The position numbers were made by a program, and so were the translations under genes. The notes below the pieces were generated by a model that did not search any database, was not told the origin of the DNA, and was given only the letters and a program-made list of their open reading frames with translations. DNA of 17,634 nucleotides. Origin: Campylobacteraceae bacterium. Lineage in GTDB: Bacteria; Campylobacterota; Campylobacteria; Campylobacterales; Campylobacteraceae. The stretch spans positions 1 to 17,634 of the forward strand of contig JAAYLJ010000042.1 in the NCBI GenBank assembly GCA_012521935.1, written 5' to 3'. How positions within the stretch are numbered: the first letter of the stretch is position 1; every line of letters begins with the position of its first letter. Below, in pieces: positions 6,326 to 12,462 of this stretch.

Positions 6326-7361
6326 CGCTCTTTTGCTCCTTTTTCATTAAATTTTTAATTTGTCCTAAAACCCTTTCGTAAATAAAACTATCTTTAAAGC
6401 CAGGAAGCACTCCTCCACTTGCATTTGGATGACCACCGCCACCCGCAATCTCTTTGGCTATTTTGCTCACATCCACCTTTCCATTAGATCTAAAGCTTAC
6501 AGTTTTTCTTGAAGTTACATCCATGAAAAAATCAAAATCAGGATTTTTAACTAAAAAATCATTCCCAACTACTGAAACATTTCCTACATTGTAGGTGAGT
6601 ATTCCCTTGTATCCGTTGTAGATTACACTCATTTTATCTTTATATCTAGAAAGAAGTGAAACCATATGTTTTGAAACTAAATTGCTTAATGTATCATTTG
6701 GTAAATCTTTTTGAAAATATCTCTTTTTCATTGAATGCAAAGCATCTTCAAGCGCAATATGAGGCTCTTTTTCTTCAAAATAGTCAATCGAACTACTTAA
6801 AAGCTCAAGCAAATAGTCGCTATTTGCCTTATCAAACATAATTCTATTTATCTCTTTTGCAGTTGCAATCATGCCAAGAGCCACCTTGCCAAGTTCAAAA
6901 TCTTCATCTTTATCAAGCCAAATATCCACAGCATTTACAACTTTTGCAAATTTTTCAAGCTTTAAATCTTCCCCATAAATAGAAGAGAAAAAATCATAAG
7001 TTATCTTTGTTGCTGATCTTGAGTCGTCTAAAAAGTACCACTTAAACTCTTCATATGAATCTTCACCGCTTTTATGATGGTCAAGAAGTAAAATTCTAGC
7101 TTCACTTGAAGCATTTTGTAGTTCATTTTCAAACTGTTCGCACTGTTTTGTTGTTATATTTAAATCTGTAATTAAGATAATATTTTTTTTCGCTTTTCTC
7201 TCTTCTAGCTCTTCTAAAATCTCTCCAAAGCGCTCTTCTATCTCTTTTCCATAGTTTGAATTATAAAAACTTATATTTTTAAAATAGTGTTTTGTTATAA
7301 ATTGACAACCATACCCATCTAAATCTGTATGAGATAGATGAAATATATGATATTCACCCAT
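6318..7361 (-). CDS. DHH/DHHA1 phosphoesterase, nanoRNase-like
   Basis: 347-residue cytoplasmic protein of the DHH superfamily. Metal-binding motifs are intact: SHTDLDGYG (10-18, Asp13 and Asp15), ITDLN (64-68, Asp66), LDHHKS (93-98, Asp94/His95/His96) and NAVDIWL (143-149, Asp146). The C-terminal DHHA1 substrate-binding domain carries GGGGHPNASGG (307-317). The family includes RecJ, pAp phosphatases, oligoribonucleases NrnA/NrnB and cyclic-dinucleotide phosphodiesterases. The length and the lack of a PAS or GGDEF domain favour a NrnA/NrnB-type oligoribonuclease or pAp phosphatase, which cannot be separated here. The gene follows flhA by 13 nt and overlaps the next small gene by 8 nt, so it is in the flagellar operon by position only. 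Confidence 0.88.
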   Translation of the reverse strand: MGEYHIFHLSHTDLDGYGCQFITKHYFKNISFYNSNYGKEIEERFGEILEELEERKAKKNIILITDLNITTKQCEQFENELQNASSEARILLLDHHKSGEDSYEEFKWYFLDDSRSATKITYDFFSSIYGEDLKLEKFAKVVNAVDIWLDKDEDFELGKVALGMIATAKEINRIMFDKANSDYLLELLSSSIDYFEEKEPHIALEDALHSMKKRYFQKDLPNDTLSNLVSKHMVSLLSRYKDKMSVIYNGYKGILTYNVGNVSVVGNDFLVKNPDFDFFMDVTSRKTVSFRSNGKVDVSKIAKEIAGGGGHPNASGGVLPGFKDSFIYERVLGQIKNLMKKEQKSDE

Positions 7362-7374
7362 TAAATTCCTTTAA

Positions 7375-9537
7375 TTAAAATTCTTTAAGATCAATTGAGC
7401 CTAACACTTCAAAAGAGACGCTAGGATCAATCTCTGCATGGCTTAAAACTACAACTTCTAATCCAAATTTTTCAAAAATATCCACTAAAGATTTTCTTAA
7501 AAGTGGATCAACTATAAGCACAACAGGAGCCACGCCTTGATTTAAAATCCTTTGTGCTTCGCCTGTTACCGTTTGAACTAAACTATTTATCTGCCCAATG
7601 CTTAGCATTAAATCTCTTGAATTATCTCTTTGCTTTAACGCATCTAAAAGTTTTTGCTCACTATCAGTATTGAAAGTTAAGAGTTTTAATCCATCTTCAT
7701 CTTTATAAAGTTTAGTTATAACTCTTGCTAATTTGGATCTAACTTGCTCTACAATAATGTCAACATTTTTAGTTACTTCTGCTACATCACTAATTGTTTC
7801 TAAAATGGTAAGCAGATCTTTTATTGGAATGTGCTCATGAAGAAGTGCTTTTAACACCTTTTGAATAAGCCCAACATTTGCAACTTGCAAACAATCTTCC
7901 ACAACAACAGGGTAATCTTGTTTTAATTTATTTACTAAGTTTTGTACCTCTTGTCTTGTTAAAAGCTCCTCAGCATACTTTTTAACAAGCTCACTCATAT
8001 GGGTAGATATGACTGTTGCTGGATCAACTGCAGTGTATCCTTTTATGATTGCATCTTCTTTTAACTCTGGTTCAATCCATAGCGCATCTAGCCCAAAAGC
8101 AGGCTCTTTTGTAGGCATTCCTTCAATCTCATCAGTCACAAGCCCGCTATCCATAGCTAAAAATTTATCTGGGTAAATTTCACCCTCTCCAATCTCTATT
8201 CCTTTTAATTGAATTTGATAATGATTTGGGTTTAAATGAAGATTATCTCTAATTCTAACTTGAGGCATTAAAAATCCAAAATCTTGAGCTATCTTTCTTC
8301 TCATGCTTCTTATTCGCTCAAGCAAGTCCCCACCTTGATTTGGATCTGCTAATTTAATTAACTGATACCCTAAATCAAGCTCAAGTATCTCAAGTTTTAA
8401 AATATCCTCAAGTGCACTCTCTTCCTCTTTTCTTATCTCTTCTTGACTCTTTTTAGGTGGTTTTCTCTCCTCTTTCTCCTCTTTTTCAGCTTTGGGGAGT
8501 GGCTTTAAAAGATTTAAAACCATATGTCCCTCTTTGGTTTGCTTCATAAGATACCCAATTGATAAAAAAGTGATACCTACAAAGCCAAGAGAGAGTGTTG
8601 GAAGTCCTGGAACTAGAGCAAAAATGAGTAGTATAAATCCAACAATAAGCAAGGTTTTATGCTCATCTAGAAGCTGAGTTATAGCTCCTTCAGCAAAGTT
8701 TGTCTCCTCTTTACTAGCTCTAGTAATGATAATGCCAGTAGCAGTTGAAGAGATGAGAGCTGGAAGTTGCGAAACTAAGCCATCTCCAATGGTTAAAAGG
8801 GTGTAAGTTTGAGCGCTTGTAGCTACATCTAAATCATTTTGAAAAATACCAATTAAAAAACCACCAATTATATTTACAATAGTAATGATGATTCCAGCTA
8901 CCGCGTCACCCTTTACAAACTTACTAGAACCATCCATAGCCCCATAAAAGTTTGCTTCTTGAATGATATTTTCTCTTCTTTCCCTAGCTGTTTTCTCATC
9001 AATTAATCCAGCATTTAAATCAGCATCAATTGCCATCTGCTTTCCAGGCATTGCATCAAGAGTGAATCTTGCTGCAACTTCTGCAACCCTAGTTGAGCCT
9101 TTTGTGATAACCATGAAGTTAATTAAAACCAGTATTGTAAAAACGACAATACCTATGACATAGTTTCCGCCCACTACAAACTGCCCAAAACTAGAGATGA
9201 TGTCACTTACCGCGTCAGGCCCCTCATGCCCTTTGCTTAGAATCATCCTTGTAGTTGCAATATTTAGTGCTAATCTAAAAAGTGTGATTATCAATATTAG
9301 TGTTGGAAATGTTGTTAAATCTGTTGGCTTTGGAATGTAGAGTGAAATCAAAATAATCAAAACAGATATTGCTAAAGAGATAGTTAAGAAAAAATCAAGC
9401 ACACCACTAGGAAGTGGGACTATGATGATTGCGACAATCGCCAAGATAAAGGCGACAATTGTCAAATCTTTCGCACGAATAATAGGCTCAAGATATGGAG
9501 CAATTAGCGCTAAAATATTTCTTTTAGATTTAGCCAA
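7375..9537 (-). CDS. flhA: Flagellar type III export gate protein FlhA
   Basis: Inner-membrane subunit of the flagellar export apparatus that forms a nonameric ring and uses the proton-motive force to secrete rod, hook and filament proteins. 720 residues. About eight membrane segments lie in residues 20-330. The FHIPEP-family signature RVAEVAARFTLDAMPGKQMA follows at about 150-169, then IDADLNAG, and the conserved cytoplasmic loop MDGSSKFVKGDA at 201-212. A charged linker (KAEKEEKEERKPPKK, about 349-363) leads to the C-terminal cytosolic docking domain (380-720). Translation starts at TTG 9537 with AGGGG 6 nt upstream; the next in-frame Met is near residue 98, so TTG is the only workable start. 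That ribosome binding site overlaps the rrf2 stop codon, which implies coupling. In Campylobacter FlhA is also needed for sigma-54 flagellar gene activation. Confidence 0.97.
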   Translation of the reverse strand: MAKSKRNILALIAPYLEPIIRAKDLTIVAFILAIVAIIIVPLPSGVLDFFLTISLAISVLIILISLYIPKPTDLTTFPTLILIITLFRLALNIATTRMILSKGHEGPDAVSDIISSFGQFVVGGNYVIGIVVFTILVLINFMVITKGSTRVAEVAARFTLDAMPGKQMAIDADLNAGLIDEKTARERRENIIQEANFYGAMDGSSKFVKGDAVAGIIITIVNIIGGFLIGIFQNDLDVATSAQTYTLLTIGDGLVSQLPALISSTATGIIITRASKEETNFAEGAITQLLDEHKTLLIVGFILLIFALVPGLPTLSLGFVGITFLSIGYLMKQTKEGHMVLNLLKPLPKAEKEEKEERKPPKKSQEEIRKEEESALEDILKLEILELDLGYQLIKLADPNQGGDLLERIRSMRRKIAQDFGFLMPQVRIRDNLHLNPNHYQIQLKGIEIGEGEIYPDKFLAMDSGLVTDEIEGMPTKEPAFGLDALWIEPELKEDAIIKGYTAVDPATVISTHMSELVKKYAEELLTRQEVQNLVNKLKQDYPVVVEDCLQVANVGLIQKVLKALLHEHIPIKDLLTILETISDVAEVTKNVDIIVEQVRSKLARVITKLYKDEDGLKLLTFNTDSEQKLLDALKQRDNSRDLMLSIGQINSLVQTVTGEAQRILNQGVAPVVLIVDPLLRKSLVDIFEKFGLEVVVLSHAEIDPSVSFEVLGSIDLKEF

Positions 9538-9546
9538 ATAAAGCCC

Positions 9547-9951
9547 CTATCTTTTTAAAACATCTTCAAGCGTCATGCTATCTAAAAAATCATCAATTTT
9601 TGTTTGAAGCTTATTAAAAATTGGCCAAATTTTGCAAAATTGAGCATTTTTGCTAGGGCAACACTCAGGTGAAGGAGTGCACTCAAAGACGCTAGTTGGC
9701 CTCTTTTCAGCAGACTCAATAATCCTTTTTATAGTAATATTTCTAGACTCTGGCGCAAGCATAAAGCCTCCATGAGCACCTTTAAAAGAGTTTAGTATGC
9801 CCTCTTTAGCAAGCCCTTGTAAGATTTTTGCTAAAAAACTTTTAGATATCCCAAGCTGGGTTGAGAGTGTTTCAACATCTTGAGGGGAGTCTTTTTGGGC
9901 GATCATTATAATTGATAGTAAAGCATATTCGCTAGCTTTAGTTAAAAGCAT
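9547..9951 (-). CDS. Rrf2-family transcription regulator with four cysteines
   Basis: 134 residues. The N-terminal winged helix is typical of Rrf2 proteins (LLTKASEYALLSIIMIA, then LSTQLGISKSFLAKILQGLAKEGIL and the wing KGAHGGFML). The C-terminal part contains Cys91, Cys97, Cys98 and Cys106 (FECTPSPECC...FCKIW), similar to the three-cysteine Fe-S cluster region of IscR and NsrR, so cluster binding and redox, NO or iron sensing is likely but unproven. No isc or suf genes are adjacent. It is the first gene of the flhA operon, 9 nt upstream of flhA, and is divergent from rpsO. A 19-bp dyad over its -10 suggests autoregulation. Confidence 0.92.
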   Translation of the reverse strand: MLLTKASEYALLSIIMIAQKDSPQDVETLSTQLGISKSFLAKILQGLAKEGILNSFKGAHGGFMLAPESRNITIKRIIESAEKRPTSVFECTPSPECCPSKNAQFCKIWPIFNKLQTKIDDFLDSMTLEDVLKR

Positions 9952-9973
9952 AATTTAACCTCTTAAATTTAAA

Positions 9974-9992
9974 TAGGACTATTATAGTACTA
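9974..9992 (-). promoter_or_regulatory. rrf2-flhA promoter -10 inside a 19-bp dyad, candidate Rrf2 operator
   Basis: TAGGACTAT-T-ATAGTACTA is a dyad with 8 of 9 base pairs matching. It contains ATTATA (9981-9986), which is TATAAT on the minus strand, about 30 bp upstream of the rrf2 start; AAGAGG gives the ribosome binding site. A -35 is not clear (TTGCAG at 10001-10006 is 14 bp away). A dyad of this size over a -10 is the usual layout for autorepression by Rrf2 proteins; binding is inferred. Confidence 0.5.
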
Positions 9993-10058
9993 AATTTTCT
10001 CTGCAACTATGTTTAAACCTTCAAAAGCCCTATTCAGCAAGAATTATGTTTTTTTTGA

Positions 10059-10067
10059 TATTATAAC
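10059..10067 (+). promoter_or_regulatory. rpsO promoter -10 region
   Basis: TATTATAAC follows a run of eight T and GA. A T-rich stretch before the -10 with no clear -35 is usual for Campylobacterota housekeeping promoters. The expected start of transcription leaves about 25 nt to the rpsO codon. Confidence 0.5.
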
Positions 10068-10096
10068 GCTTCAAAATTACCAATCAGGAGGTCATC

Positions 10097-10369
10097 ATGG
10101 CTTTAGATTCGGCGAAAAAACAAGAGATTGTTTCAAAATTTGCCAGGAAAGAGGGAGATACAGGTTCTCCAGAGGTTCAAATAGCTCTACTTACAAATAG
10201 AATCACATATTTGACAGAGCATTTAAAAACAAATAAAAAAGATCACTCTTCAAGACTTGGGCTTTTAAAGTTAGTTGGTAGAAGAAAGCACTTAATGAAG
10301 TATTTGAAGAAGAAAGATTATACTCGTTTTTCTGAAATCGTAAGCGAGCTTGGCTTAAGAGACAAATAA
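10097..10369 (+). CDS. rpsO: 30S ribosomal protein S15
   Basis: Primary 16S rRNA-binding protein of the small-subunit platform. The 90 residues are the normal length and show the S15 signature: GDTGSPEVQIALLTNRITYLTEHL (about 19-42), then KDHSSRLGLLKLVGRRKHLMKYLKKKD (about 47-73). The ATG is preceded by CAGGAGG, the strongest ribosome binding site in the window. It stands alone, divergent from rrf2-flhA, with a hairpin shortly after its stop. Identity is certain. Confidence 0.98.
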   Translation: MALDSAKKQEIVSKFARKEGDTGSPEVQIALLTNRITYLTEHLKTNKKDHSSRLGLLKLVGRRKHLMKYLKKKDYTRFSEIVSELGLRDK

Positions 10370-10374
10370 TCACT

Positions 10375-10394
10375 GTTGGCGGTACTCCGCCAAC
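10375..10394 (+). terminator. Hairpin after rpsO
   Basis: GTTGGCGG-tact-CCGCCAAC, a perfect 8-bp GC-rich stem 5 nt after the rpsO stop. It is not followed directly by T residues; a run of nine T occurs 27 nt later (10422-10430). Probably a terminator or mRNA 3' stabiliser. Confidence 0.6.
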
Positions 10395-10485
10395 TCCACA
10401 AAACAAACTTTCTACAACCCCTTTTTTTTTAAATCTTCTTACTAATTTTTTATAATATCATTTAGCCATTGTTTATCAGATGTTT

Positions 10486-10557
10486 TATACGGTTTTTCGT
10501 ATATTTACATAAAAATTGTGTATTTATTATTGTAAATTCGTATAAATATGATAGAAT
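10486..10557 (+). promoter_or_regulatory. Extended -10 promoter with repeated CGTATA motifs upstream of the HTH gene
   Basis: TTGTAA (10530-10535), 16 bp, then TAGAAT (10552-10557) preceded by TGA, an extended -10. CGTATA recurs: as the inverted pair TATACG-gttttt-CGTATA (10486-10503) and again between -35 and -10 (10539-10544). The longer TTCGTATA is shared by 10496-10503 and 10537-10544, 41 bp apart. An operator inside the spacer fits autorepression by the HTH product; this is inference. The rest of the 246-nt gap after rpsO is AT-rich with no other gene seen. Confidence 0.5.
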
Positions 10558-10615
10558 ATAAGCTTTAAAGTATGTTTTTGATGGTTTTTTAATTAATTTA
10601 AGATATACTTACAAA

Positions 10616-10867
10616 ATGAAAACAAAAGATATTTTCAATCTACTACATAATGCGGTAGAGTCAAAACATTTTGGTAAAAAGATAAGTCAAAAAGAGATGG
10701 CGGAAAATTTAGGTGTCTCAATGAGGACATATCAAGATTGGAAACTAGGAAACTCCGAACCCCAAGCCGTAAAAGCTATCATGAAGATGCTTTGTGAGCT
10801 TGATGAAGAAGATGTTTCATATGTTTTAAAAAGAATTTGCCGAGGACTAAAGGAGTCAAATGAATAG
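10616..10867 (+). CDS. Small helix-turn-helix DNA-binding protein (XRE-like)
   Basis: 83 residues, almost entirely an HTH domain. KISQKEMAENLGVSMRTYQDWKLGNSEP (about 22-49) is the helix-turn-helix plus following turn, as in Cro/CI-type regulators, and the C-terminal helix DEEDVSYVLKRICRGL may be for dimerisation. There is no sensor domain. No clear Shine-Dalgarno precedes ATG 10616; the leader of about 50 nt is AT-rich and can pair AAGTAT (10568-10573) with ATACTT (10605-10610). A 47-residue ORF overlaps its end by 8 nt. It has its own promoter and a shared terminator, so it is separate from hrcA. It could be a chromosomal regulator or the DNA-binding half of a toxin-antitoxin-like pair; the sequence does not decide. 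Confidence 0.78.
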   Translation: MKTKDIFNLLHNAVESKHFGKKISQKEMAENLGVSMRTYQDWKLGNSEPQAVKAIMKMLCELDEEDVSYVLKRICRGLKESNE

Positions 10868-11003
10868 TCTTACGAAGAATGAGAGAAAATGTCTTGATGA
10901 GCTTTTTGATTCTCTTTATCCCCCTAAAAATACCCTTTTAATGAGATTATTTAAAAAACTTTGTCTGCTTCTATCTTTCAAAAAATATTTTAATAAACCC
11001 TGA
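10860..11003 (+). CDS. 47-residue protein overlapping the HTH gene
   Basis: A short frame, ATG 10860 to TGA 11001-11003, encoding MNSLTKNERKCLDELFDSLY then a Lys/Leu/Phe-rich tail (LLMRLFKKLCLLLSFKKYF). AAAGGAG lies 4 nt before the ATG, stronger than anything before the HTH gene, and the start overlaps the HTH stop by 8 nt, so the two are coupled. The stop is followed immediately by a long terminator hairpin. These three signals make it likely to be a real gene. The N-terminal half is a charged helix with two cysteines in the whole protein (11 and 35); the C-terminal half is basic and amphipathic, possibly membrane- or partner-binding. Not recognised; no function assigned. Confidence 0.62.
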   Translation: MNSLTKNERKCLDELFDSLYPPKNTLLMRLFKKLCLLLSFKKYFNKP

Positions 11004-11037
11004 AATAAACTTTAGCCTAACTGGCTCAAGTTTATTT
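11003..11037 (+). terminator. Terminator of the HTH / 47-residue unit
   Basis: A long hairpin: AAATAAACTT pairs with AAGTTTATTT (10 bp), one T-C mismatch, then AGCC pairs with GGCT, loop TAACT. The right arm is T-rich. It starts at the last base of the 47-residue gene's stop codon and separates this unit from the heat-shock promoter. Confidence 0.75.
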
Positions 11038-11061
11038 ATCTTCTTTATATTATGTTTGCTA

Positions 11062-11091
11062 TTGACATCATCACACTCAATTTAGTATAAT
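11062..11091 (+). promoter_or_regulatory. Heat-shock operon promoter (vegetative sigma type)
   Basis: TTGACA (11062-11067), 18 bp, TATAAT (11086-11091): both hexamers are perfect matches to the housekeeping consensus. The start of transcription should fall inside the CIRCE element that follows, so HrcA can block initiation. Confidence 0.88.
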
Positions 11092-11095
11092 ACTC

Positions 11096-11122
11096 TTAGC
11101 AATCAAAAAGGAAGAGTGCTAA
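11096..11122 (+). promoter_or_regulatory. CIRCE operator, binding site of HrcA
   Basis: TTAGCAATC, 9 nt, GAGTGCTAA. This differs from the CIRCE consensus (TTAGCACTC-N9-GAGTGCTAA) by one base in the left arm. The spacer holds the hrcA ribosome binding site (AAGGAAG), and the right arm ends directly before ATG 11123, so the element can act at DNA and possibly at mRNA level. Confidence 0.93.
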
Positions 11123-11920
11123 ATGCCACAAATTAGTAAAAGAGATTTAATTTTAGATTCAATCATAAAAGCTTACTTAGAAGAGAATCTTCCAATTGGC
11201 TCAATGGAGCTTGGCATTAGAATGGAAGAGATGATTCCAGCTTCTACCATTAGAGTCTATTTTAAAAAACTCTCACAAGAGGGGGCTTTAACTCAGCTTC
11301 ATGTAAGTGGAGGAAGAGTTCCAACAAAATCTGCAATGCAAGAGTATTGGAGAGAAAAAATTGATGTTAATAAAACTATTTTTTTAAATGATGAGATTAA
11401 AAAAATTGTAAATGAATACAATATATACTGCCTTGTAAATAGAGTAAAAGATTTAAGATTAGAAGAGATTATAAATGTAGAAAATAGGTTTTTACTTCTA
11501 CTTTTAGGTGAAGAGTTTTTGGTTTTAAAGTATCAAGAACCAGTGTTTAGATTCTTAACAAGTTTGATAGGTGCTTCATTAAAGGAGTTAGAGAGTATTT
11601 GTAAACAAGTTGGACTTTTTGAATTAAGCGATAAAGCTTCTAGGATAAGTAGTGTTGATATTTTGTTAAAAGAGGGAGAGATGAGCATATATGAAGTTAC
11701 AAAAGAGTCAAATAATAATAAAAATTTTACTCTTTTTTTAAATCCTAATTTCCCTGCATCTCTTAGTGATGGACTCTATTTTGAGGATCTTTTACCAGAG
11801 GGGTACATGGCTTTAAAACAAAAAGCAAGCTTTAAAGGCGAAGAGGCTGAACTGTTTTGCCTTGGGGATTTATATGTTGATTATGAGCAGTTTTTAAATG
11901 AGATTAAGGAGAGTTCATGA
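11123..11920 (+). CDS. hrcA: Heat-inducible transcription repressor HrcA
   Basis: Represses the groE and dnaK operons by binding CIRCE; folding of HrcA is assisted by GroEL, which links repression to chaperone availability. 265 residues, shorter than the roughly 340 of Bacillus but normal, as I recall, for Campylobacterota. The winged-helix N terminus (SKRDLILDSIIKAYLEENLPIGS, then PASTIRVYFKKLSQEGALTQLHVSGGRVPTKSAM) carries the family's G-R-V-P-T motif at 64-68. The C-terminal part is diverged and lacks much of the inserted dimerisation domain of the longer forms. It starts directly after CIRCE and overlaps grpE by 4 nt, so the operon represses itself. Confidence 0.93.
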   Translation: MPQISKRDLILDSIIKAYLEENLPIGSMELGIRMEEMIPASTIRVYFKKLSQEGALTQLHVSGGRVPTKSAMQEYWREKIDVNKTIFLNDEIKKIVNEYNIYCLVNRVKDLRLEEIINVENRFLLLLLGEEFLVLKYQEPVFRFLTSLIGASLKELESICKQVGLFELSDKASRISSVDILLKEGEMSIYEVTKESNNNKNFTLFLNPNFPASLSDGLYFEDLLPEGYMALKQKASFKGEEAELFCLGDLYVDYEQFLNEIKESS

Positions 11921-12444
11921 GTGAAAAAGAGCTAAATGAAGAGGAAATTTTAGAAGCTTCACAAGATGAGATAGCAGCTAATAGCGAAGACTCAAATGGT
12001 GAAGAGATAGCTAAATTAGAAGAAAAAATAGCCCAGCTTGAAGATAGATATTTAAGAGCTAATGCTGAGTTTGAAAATTTTAGAAAAAGATTGGAAAAAG
12101 AGAAGATGCAAGCTATCTCTTATGCACACGAACAGTTTGCAAAAGATTTGCTACCAGTTATTGATACTTTAGAGATTGCATTAACTTCTAGCAAAGATAG
12201 TGAAAATAGTGAAAAGATACTTGAGGGAATCTCTTTAACAATTGATCAATTTTTAAAATGTTTTCAAAAGCATGGAATTGAAGCAATTAGTACAGATGGA
12301 GAGTTTGATCCTAATGTTCATGATGCAGTTATGCAAGTTGAAAGTGAGGATCATAAAAATGGTGAGATAGTTCAAGTTCTCCAAAAAGGCTACACCATTA
12401 AAGATCGGATTTTGCGACCTTCTATGGTTAGCATTGCAAAATAA
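11917..12444 (+). CDS. grpE: GrpE, nucleotide exchange factor of DnaK
   Basis: Dimeric cochaperone that releases ADP from DnaK. 175 residues: an acidic, disordered N terminus (1-30), a long coiled-coil helix (about 31-75, ending with the conserved RANAEFENFRKRLEKEK), a four-helix region (DLLPVIDTLEIAL), and the C-terminal beta domain with the GrpE signature: FDPNVHDAVM (about 131-140) and GYTIKDRILRPSMVSI. The ATG overlaps the hrcA stop (ATGA), and dnaK follows after 18 nt. Confidence 0.96.
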   Translation: MSEKELNEEEILEASQDEIAANSEDSNGEEIAKLEEKIAQLEDRYLRANAEFENFRKRLEKEKMQAISYAHEQFAKDLLPVIDTLEIALTSSKDSENSEKILEGISLTIDQFLKCFQKHGIEAISTDGEFDPNVHDAVMQVESEDHKNGEIVQVLQKGYTIKDRILRPSMVSIAK

Positions 12445-12462
12445 ATTATTGAAAGGAAAAAA

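Noticed and set aside
10009..10200. 63-residue plus-strand frame across the rpsO start
   Set aside because: It overlaps rpsO in another frame, has no ribosome binding site, and its sequence is an out-of-frame reading of the S15 gene.
10203..10406. 67-residue minus-strand frame over rpsO and its hairpin
   Set aside because: Antisense shadow of rpsO running through the terminator hairpin, with no ribosome binding site or family resemblance.
10422..10430. Run of nine T as a phase-variable tract
   Set aside because: It lies in a non-coding gap after rpsO and not at a promoter spacer or within a gene, so it has no obvious switching role.
10568..10610. Leader of the HTH gene as a riboswitch
   Set aside because: Only a 6-bp AAGTAT/ATACTT pairing is visible in AT-rich sequence, with no conserved aptamer-like core.
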